This document shows positions 5,949 through 10,094 of a stretch of DNA of 10,094 nt, piece after piece. A program made the position numbers and the translations under genes. A model generated the notes under the pieces. It was not told where the DNA came from. It did not search any database and was given only the letters and a program-made list of their open reading frames with translations. Numbering within the stretch: the stretch's first letter is position 1; the number at the start of each line of letters is the position of its first letter. The DNA is from Anaerolineaceae bacterium 46_22 (lineage in GTDB: Bacteria > Chloroflexota > Anaerolineae > Anaerolineales > Anaerolineaceae), in NCBI GenBank assembly GCA_001508595.1, contig LGHA01000032.1, forward strand, positions 1 through 10,094, read 5' to 3'.

Positions 5949-8256
5949 GTTCATCGGCTGGCTGCTCGATCTATTCGATGACCCCCGTGAAGGCCTGGTG
6001 CTGTATTTCATTGACGAGAAAGGGGCACGCCATCGCCTCACGCGGCCCTTCCCGGTCACCTTTTATGCACTGGGCAGTGACGCGCAATTGCGCGCCTTAT
6101 GGCGTCAGCTCAGCAACCGCCCCGACGAGATCACACTCTGCCGGACGCACCGTATGGACGTTTTTAAGCGCCAGGACGTCACCGTTTTGGGCGTGACCAT
6201 CAAAAACCCCTATCAAGCCGGCAAAATCTTTCATGAAACTGCGGCTCAATTTCCCGAACTTGAATATGCCGATGCTGATCTGAACATCTCTCTGCGCTTT
6301 GCGGCGGAGACAGGCGCTTTCCCGCTGTGCCGCTGCCAGGTTTGGTCTGACGAGGCAGGACAACTCACGCACATCAAGGTTCTGGAAGATGCCTGGCTGC
6401 TGAAAGCCACGCCCATCCCTTTGCGGACCATGTCCCTGGCGCCCGACGTCGCCCCACACCACGCCAAACCCCGGTACTTGATTGTCGAAGTTGCAGGCGA
6501 AAAATACCAGCTTGACCTGCACACCTGGCGCCCGCTGCTGATCAACCTGCGCGCCCTGATCCAGCGTCACGATCCCGACCTGCTGCTGACGGACTGGGGC
6601 GACACCTGGCTGCTGCCCAAGCTGATGGCACAATCCGAGAAATACAACATCCCCCTGGGGCTCAACCGGGAAGTCGGGCGCGGGGTGAGCTGGCACGAGG
6701 AGCGCACTTATTTCTCCTACGGGCAAATCATCTTCCGCGGGCAGCAAATCCATCTGTTCGGACGCTGCCATATCGACCGGCAAAACGCCGTGCTCTGGAG
6801 TGATTACGAGCTTGACGGCACCATCGAGGTCAGCCGGGTAACCGCCCTGCCCCTGCAAACCGCTGCCCGGGTCTCACCGGGCACGGGCATCTCATCCATT
6901 GAAATGCTGACTGCCCTTCGCGAGGGCATCCTTGTCCCCTGGCAAAAGCAGCAAGCGGAAATGCTCAAACCCGCTGCAGACCTGTTCTCAGCCGACCAGG
7001 GCGGGCTGGTTTATCAACCCAAAATCGGCGTGCATAAAAACGTCGCTGAAATTGATTTTGTCTCTCTCTACCCGGCGATCATGGTGTATTTCAACATCTC
7101 ACCCGAAACCATCCTCCCAGACCCAAATGGCGAAAACCTGGTCCCCGCACTGGGGCTTGCCATCGATAACAGCCAGGACGGGCTGATCCCCAAAGCTCTG
7201 CGGCCCCTGCTTGAGAAGCGCATTGAGATGAAGAAGCACCTGGCGAGCACCCCAAACTGGGATCCCTTTCGAAAGAACTTCAAACGGCGGGCTTCAGCGC
7301 TTAAATGGCTGCTGGTAACCTGCTTTGGATACCTGGGCTATAAAAACGCCCGTTTCGGACGCATTGAAGCCCACCAGGCTGTCACCGCTTATGGACGTGA
7401 AGCCCTGCTGCGCGCCAAGGAGGCAGCCGAGGATATGGGTTTTGAAGTGATCCAGTTATATGTCGATGGGCTATGGGTGCATCACCCCCAGAAAACACGC
7501 CCTGAAGATATTCAACCCCTGCTGCTGGAAATTCAAGAGCGCACAGGCTTGCCGATCTCCCTGGACGGCATCTACCGCTGGGTGGTCTTTGTCGGCTCAC
7601 GCCAAAACAAAAAACGTGCGGTTGCCAACCGCTATTTCGGCGTCTTCCAGGACGGATCGATTAAGGTGCGCGGGATTGACGCCCGCCGCCGTGACAGCAC
7701 ACCTTTTGTGTCGGAAGCCCAAATGCACCTGCTGGAATTACTCGCCAGCAAAGATCAGCCGGAGGAAGCCCTGCCTGAAGCCGTGGACTACCTGAGAGCG
7801 CGCCTGAGGGCACTGCGCAGCGGTCATGTCAGCCTGCCCGATCTCCTCGTCCGCCAGCGCCTGGGGCGCAAGCTGGAAGCCTACCACACCCCTTCCCCCG
7901 CCGCGCGGGCTGTGATGCAGCTCCAGGCTGCCGGCAAGGAGATGCGCCCGGGGCAGCGCGTGCCTTTCATCTACACCCTGGGCAAGCCGGGGGTCTTTGC
8001 CTGGGACAGGCCGCAAGCGCCCAATCCACATGCGGTGGATGTGGCGCGCTACCAGCGCCTGCTCCTGCGAGCCGCCGGGATTGTATTGGAATCTTGGGGG
8101 TTAGATGAAGAAAAATTAACAGAAAGGGTGCTGTCCGATGCCAGTCAGCTGCGCCTACCGGTCCCGCCCAAGCAGCACCCGAGAAAGCACCGCAGCAATA
8201 TTCCAGGCGTCGTCCACCCCGCGATGGATCGTCCCTTCAAAGGGCAAATCCAGTAA
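5941..8256 (+). CDS. PolB2-like family B DNA polymerase with altered catalytic motif C and degraded exonuclease motifs
   Basis: A 771-residue family B DNA polymerase homologue. Motif A is canonical: D372 in DFVSLYPAIM, followed by NISPETI. Motif B is K455-W-L-L-V-T-C-F-G463, where NSxYG is usual. Motif C reads Y507-V-D509-G-L511-W: the second Asp of YxDTDS, a key metal ligand in family B enzymes, is Leu. The thumb-side motif KKRAVANRYFGVF and KVRGIDARRRDSTPF follow. In the N-terminal half the exonuclease residues are missing: Exo I looks like YLIVEVAG, and Exo II is WGDTWLLPKL without the Asn and Asp. Proofreading should be absent. This pattern fits the PolB2 group first described as inactivated, whose archaeal member Dpo2 was later linked to error-prone damage tolerance (recalled). 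I chose ATG 5941, which has AGGA 5 bases upstream; an in-frame ATG at 5917 would add eight unlikely residues. The last 33 codons overlap the opposing exonuclease gene. Confidence 0.9.
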   Translation: MPEFIGWLLDLFDDPREGLVLYFIDEKGARHRLTRPFPVTFYALGSDAQLRALWRQLSNRPDEITLCRTHRMDVFKRQDVTVLGVTIKNPYQAGKIFHETAAQFPELEYADADLNISLRFAAETGAFPLCRCQVWSDEAGQLTHIKVLEDAWLLKATPIPLRTMSLAPDVAPHHAKPRYLIVEVAGEKYQLDLHTWRPLLINLRALIQRHDPDLLLTDWGDTWLLPKLMAQSEKYNIPLGLNREVGRGVSWHEERTYFSYGQIIFRGQQIHLFGRCHIDRQNAVLWSDYELDGTIEVSRVTALPLQTAARVSPGTGISSIEMLTALREGILVPWQKQQAEMLKPAADLFSADQGGLVYQPKIGVHKNVAEIDFVSLYPAIMVYFNISPETILPDPNGENLVPALGLAIDNSQDGLIPKALRPLLEKRIEMKKHLASTPNWDPFRKNFKRRASALKWLLVTCFGYLGYKNARFGRIEAHQAVTAYGREALLRAKEAAEDMGFEVIQLYVDGLWVHHPQKTRPEDIQPLLLEIQERTGLPISLDGIYRWVVFVGSRQNKKRAVANRYFGVFQDGSIKVRGIDARRRDSTPFVSEAQMHLLELLASKDQPEEALPEAVDYLRARLRALRSGHVSLPDLLVRQRLGRKLEAYHTPSPAARAVMQLQAAGKEMRPGQRVPFIYTLGKPGVFAWDRPQAPNPHAVDVARYQRLLLRAAGIVLESWGLDEEKLTERVLSDASQLRLPVPPKQHPRKHRSNIPGVVHPAMDRPFKGQIQ

Positions 8257-9075
8257 GGCAGTGCCGGTTAACAGGTTGACCTCACGCTTCAGGCCTAAAT
8301 GCAATGCCAGTAAATTCTTAACGTTAATATGCGAACGTCCAAAGGGATAGGGGACACCCATTTTTTCGCATTGCTGTGCCATCATGATCCGGTCATAATC
8401 GCCATAGCTTGCCCAGGTGCGCCTATTGGAATGGTATTTTTCCTGCAAGAGCCGGCAGGCTTCTCTAAGGGAAGGGGCGTTTTCCAGCATCTCCGGGTGA
8501 ATTGTGGTCAGCTCGATGCAATAATCGCTGAGGGTGCTGTGCTCAGGTTTGATAAAAATTGTCCACTTTTCCGAACGTTCACCGCTTTTGACATCCAGGG
8601 TACACAGCCCAATTTCGATGATCTCGCTGGTCTCACCAGGAGGTGGGTCCCCCTGCCAGCAGGTCGCTTCAAGGTCAACCACGATGATTTTATCAAGCAG
8701 TTTCGCCATTTTTTGCCATCCCATTCTTCTTAATTGCTGTTGTTTTGCCTTTGTCATCTTTTCCACGACCAGGGTATAGGATTCATCGATCATCCTTTTG
8801 ACCTCATCGTCGGGTACGCTGCTGTCCAGCCTGACTGTATTCCAGTGTTTCTTATTCAGATGATAACCCGGTGTGATCGCTGCATATTGTTTGCGTAAAA
8901 TGACCGCGTCGATGGGATCCGCCTTCAACGAGATCGTCAATGGGTCTTCCTGCCAGGCGACCAGGGCAAATATCTTATCCAGAACTTTGAACACCAGCGT
9001 ATCAGGTCCAAAGGGCATATCGCGCCTGGCAGCGGTTTTGCTTTCTAAATAGTCACTTAATGACTCGTAATCCAC
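8155..9075 (-). CDS. MmcQ/YjbR domain fused to DEDDh 3'-5' exonuclease
   Basis: A 306-residue two-domain protein. Residues 1-110 match the MmcQ/YjbR (DUF419) fold: DYLESKTAARRDMPFGPDTLVFKV, then LKADP and ITPGYHLNKKHWNTVRLD. Residues 128-300 are a DEDDh nuclease of the ERI1/KapD type: D134-x-E136 (VVDLEAT), YGDYD at 224-228, and H284 with D289 (HRGVDDAWNIA); all catalytic positions are present, so it should be an active 3'-5' RNA or DNA exonuclease. MmcQ/YjbR domains are DNA-binding-like and occur near mitomycin or stress genes. I chose GTG at 9075, since AAGG lies 8 bases upstream and family members start close to DYE; a TTG at 9090, overlapping the previous stop (TTGA), has no good ribosome binding site. 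The last 102 bases overlap the opposing polymerase gene and include the codons for H284 and D289. Confidence 0.85.
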   Translation of the reverse strand: MDYESLSDYLESKTAARRDMPFGPDTLVFKVLDKIFALVAWQEDPLTISLKADPIDAVILRKQYAAITPGYHLNKKHWNTVRLDSSVPDDEVKRMIDESYTLVVEKMTKAKQQQLRRMGWQKMAKLLDKIIVVDLEATCWQGDPPPGETSEIIEIGLCTLDVKSGERSEKWTIFIKPEHSTLSDYCIELTTIHPEMLENAPSLREACRLLQEKYHSNRRTWASYGDYDRIMMAQQCEKMGVPYPFGRSHINVKNLLALHLGLKREVNLLTGTALLDLPFEGTIHRGVDDAWNIAAVLSRVLLGRDR

Positions 9076-9083
9076 GCCGTTCG

Positions 9084-9087
9084 CCTT
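9084..9087 (-). promoter_or_regulatory. Ribosome binding site deciding the GTG start of the exonuclease gene
   Basis: AAGG on the minus strand, 8 bases before GTG (9075) and overlapping the stop region of the upstream metallophosphoesterase gene, so translation may be coupled. Confidence 0.45.
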
Positions 9088-9587
9088 CAATCTCTGGGTA
9101 ATCGAAAAAACTCGACTTTTTCCTGTGCTAAATCAACGATGCAAAAAGAGCGGGGTTCCCGTCCCAAGCCGCCCAGGGCTCCGGGGTTGACAATCCGAAC
9201 CCCTCTGATCACCTCATCACGTTTCTCATGGGTATGACCGTGGAACAACCACTTGCAGCGCCCCTCCCGCACCAGCTTCATGACTGTGCCTTCGATGTGG
9301 CTGTGGGTCGCAGCCACCGGCACGCTGTCGATAAGGCCTTGAAACACAGTCCCGACAAAATTGTCCTCTCGCATCCCTTCGATGCGTTTCTTGATGGTCC
9401 CTGTCAGCCCGTCCATGTTGCCAATTGTGTAAATCACCCGAAAACCCTCAAGATGCGAAACCATTTCCAATCCCGTCAAATCACCGCAGTGAATAATGGT
9501 GTCAATGCCTGATTCTCTAAAGGTGTTCAGGACATAGATCAGGCTTGATAAATTGTCGTGGGTGTCAGAAAGTACGCCGATTTTCAT
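9087..9587 (-). CDS. YfcE/MJ0936-type metallophosphoesterase
   Basis: A 166-residue calcineurin-like phosphodiesterase with the full two-metal set: SDTHDN (D8, H10), HCGD (D36), IGNMDG (N57), ATHSH (H95) and FHGHTHEKRD (H118, H120). The family usually reads THGH where this has THSH, a mild change. Members hydrolyse phosphodiesters such as bis-pNPP in vitro; the natural substrate is mostly unknown. The length is typical for the family. The ATG at 9587 is chosen because AGGAG lies 7 bases upstream and the family begins right at MKIGVLSDTH; an ATG at 9665 would add 26 residues before it and is rejected. The exonuclease GTG follows 11 bases after the stop, so the two genes form a short leftward operon. 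Confidence 0.9.
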   Translation of the reverse strand: MKIGVLSDTHDNLSSLIYVLNTFRESGIDTIIHCGDLTGLEMVSHLEGFRVIYTIGNMDGLTGTIKKRIEGMREDNFVGTVFQGLIDSVPVAATHSHIEGTVMKLVREGRCKWLFHGHTHEKRDEVIRGVRIVNPGALGGLGREPRSFCIVDLAQEKVEFFRLPRD

Positions 9588-9594
9588 ATAAGGT

Positions 9595-9599
9595 CTCCT
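9595..9599 (-). promoter_or_regulatory. Ribosome binding site of the metallophosphoesterase gene
   Basis: AGGAG on the minus strand, 7 bases before the ATG at 9587; a near-ideal site that decides the start. Confidence 0.75.
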
Positions 9600-9615
9600 G
9601 TCGTTAACGTTATCG

Positions 9616-9643
9616 ATTATACGCGATAAGAATAATTTTTCAG
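9616..9643 (-). promoter_or_regulatory. Predicted promoter for the metallophosphoesterase-exonuclease operon
   Basis: On the minus strand CTGAAA (9643-9638), a 16-base spacer, and a perfect TATAAT (9621-9616). Transcription should start near 9609, giving a leader of about 22 bases that carries the AGGAG site. The leader also holds the palindrome CGTTAACG, which could be an operator or chance. Confidence 0.55.
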
Positions 9644-9736
9644 CAGGGAAATCAGGAATTAACAAGAGAGAAAATCGAATGTCTGAGAGCTTATGATTTG
9701 CCCTGCTTTATATGAAATTATAAATGTCAAAATTAG

Positions 9737-9774
9737 ACCTACCCCCTGCCCCCTCCCTGAAGGGAAGGGGTTTT
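9737..9774 (+). repeat. C-rich palindromic repeat, copy 1 (terminator-like hairpin)
   Basis: ACCTACCCCCTG leads into a hairpin: CCCCCTCCC (9749-9757), loop TGAA, GGGAAGGGG (9762-9770), one mismatch, then TTTT. An inverted, diverged copy lies at 9924-9962. The form is typical of dispersed intergenic palindromes in filamentous bacterial genomes; the T run means it might also terminate transcription rightwards. Confidence 0.6.
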
Positions 9775-9923
9775 GAATTCAGTCAGGACCAAGGTTTGGG
9801 TGAAAGGTGGATTTTAGGGATCAAAAAATGATTTGTTGCATAGATGAATCAATCGGAAAGATTTGTGCAGTAAATGACTGAAATAAATCCCATTGCAAAC
9901 ACCTCCGGAAACAAAGGGGCATT

Positions 9924-9962
9924 AAAGTCCCTTCCTTTCAGGGAAGGGATTTAGGGTTAGGT
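9924..9962 (-). repeat. C-rich palindromic repeat, copy 2, inverted
   Basis: On the minus strand this reads ACCTAACCCTAAATCCC, continuing into TTCCCTGAAAGGAAGGGA, and aligns along its length with copy 1. On the plus strand the hairpin is TCCCTTCCT (9928-9936), loop TTCA, GGGAAGGGA (9941-9949), closed by a T-G pair. Together the copies flank a non-coding segment of about 150 bases. Confidence 0.6.
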
Positions 9963-10017
9963 TTAATTTCCTGATAAAATATATTAAATGACTTCACTGC
10001 AAAAAGGTAGAAAGGGA

Positions 10018-10046
10018 TTCCCAAAAGTACAAAAATTTAATATAAT
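10018..10046 (+). promoter_or_regulatory. Predicted promoter near the right edge
   Basis: TTCCCA (10018-10023, four of six consensus bases), a 17-base spacer and a perfect TATAAT (10041-10046). Transcription would begin at about 10053, which is the A of an ATG, again a leaderless arrangement. Confidence 0.45.
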
Positions 10047-10052
10047 GAGTCT

Positions 10053-10094
10053 ATGTTTATACCAAATACACAACCCCTACAACCAGCAATAATC
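10053..10094 (+). CDS. Possible start of a gene running off the window
   Basis: ATG followed by 13 further open codons (MFIPNTQPLQPAII) to the window end. There is no Shine-Dalgarno sequence; support comes only from the perfect TATAAT placed 6 bases before the ATG. Too short to recognise a family. Confidence 0.35.
   Translation, partial: MFIPNTQPLQPAII

Larger units (their letters stand above)
9588..10052. other. Non-coding AT-rich region with inverted repeat pair
   Basis: This 465-base stretch contains the leftward promoter (9616-9643), the two inverted C-rich hairpin repeats, an AT-rich segment between them without an ORF longer than 17 codons, and a rightward promoter at 10018-10046. I see no tRNA or other RNA gene. 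Confidence 0.6.

Noticed and set aside
6097-6858. 253-codon open frame on the minus strand inside the polymerase gene
   Set aside because: It lies wholly antisense to well-conserved polymerase sequence; its translation has no recognisable motif, and long shadow frames are expected in GC-rich coding DNA.
8155-8256. Overlap as proof of a frameshift in the polymerase
   Set aside because: Polymerase-like sequence runs on in one frame up to about 8110 and the frame stays open; without homologues a frameshift cannot be claimed, so only the overlap is reported.
9588-9665. N-terminal extension of the metallophosphoesterase from an ATG at 9665
   Set aside because: The family begins at MKIGVLSDTH, and the perfect AGGAG site serves the ATG at 9587; the extension also covers the TATAAT promoter.

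Overview
The window reads as a chromosomal segment of a Chloroflexota bacterium, most likely of the Anaerolineae. This is inferred from the protein types and gene pairings (DNA-repair radical SAM enzyme plus DUF6504, a small LuxR-type regulator, a bacterial PolB2-like polymerase) and from memory of similar proteins; no rRNA or other taxonomic marker is present. There is no tRNA, CRISPR array, transposase or phage gene.

Left part (1-2365, + strand): the 3' end of a putative DNA modification/repair radical SAM protein with a C-terminal helix-hairpin-helix is coupled by a TGATG junction to a DUF6504 protein. A secreted protein of unknown function with six cysteines follows after 3 bases. Centre-left (2497-4353, - strand): a long RelA/SpoT homologue has an intact-looking (p)ppGpp hydrolase site but an eroded synthetase site.

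Centre (4579-8256, + strand), the most interesting part: four genes look like a DNA-damage-inducible polymerase cassette. They encode (1) a small ribbon-helix-helix-like/LuxR DNA-binding protein; (2) a RecA-fold protein that has lost its P-loop lysine and ends in QLPLF, a match to the bacterial beta-clamp-binding motif; (3) an 87-residue protein of unknown function; and (4) a 771-residue family B DNA polymerase with degraded proofreading motifs and a changed catalytic motif C (YVDGLW where YxDTDS is usual). Genes 1 and 2 each have a GAACN4GTTC-like palindrome, the form of the Bacillus/Gram-positive LexA (SOS) box, lying between possible -35 and -10 elements. Both start codons fall where transcription should begin, so both messages may be leaderless. 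The arrangement recalls the ImuA-ImuB-DnaE2 mutasome and the damage-inducible archaeal PolB2/Dpo2 polymerases, but as a bacterial B-family version.

Right part (8155-9587, - strand): a YfcE-type metallophosphoesterase gene has a clear promoter and ribosome binding site, and a gene fusing an MmcQ/YjbR domain to a DEDDh exonuclease lies downstream of it. The exonuclease gene runs head-on into the polymerase gene; they overlap by 102 bases, so a polymerase transcript would be antisense to the exonuclease catalytic His/Asp codons. The right end (9588-10094) is AT-rich and holds two inverted copies of a C-rich hairpin repeat and a possible promoter with the first 14 codons of a further gene.

Base composition shifts visibly: the polymerase gene is GC-rich and CTG-rich, while the flanking intergenic DNA and the secreted-protein gene are clearly more AT-rich.
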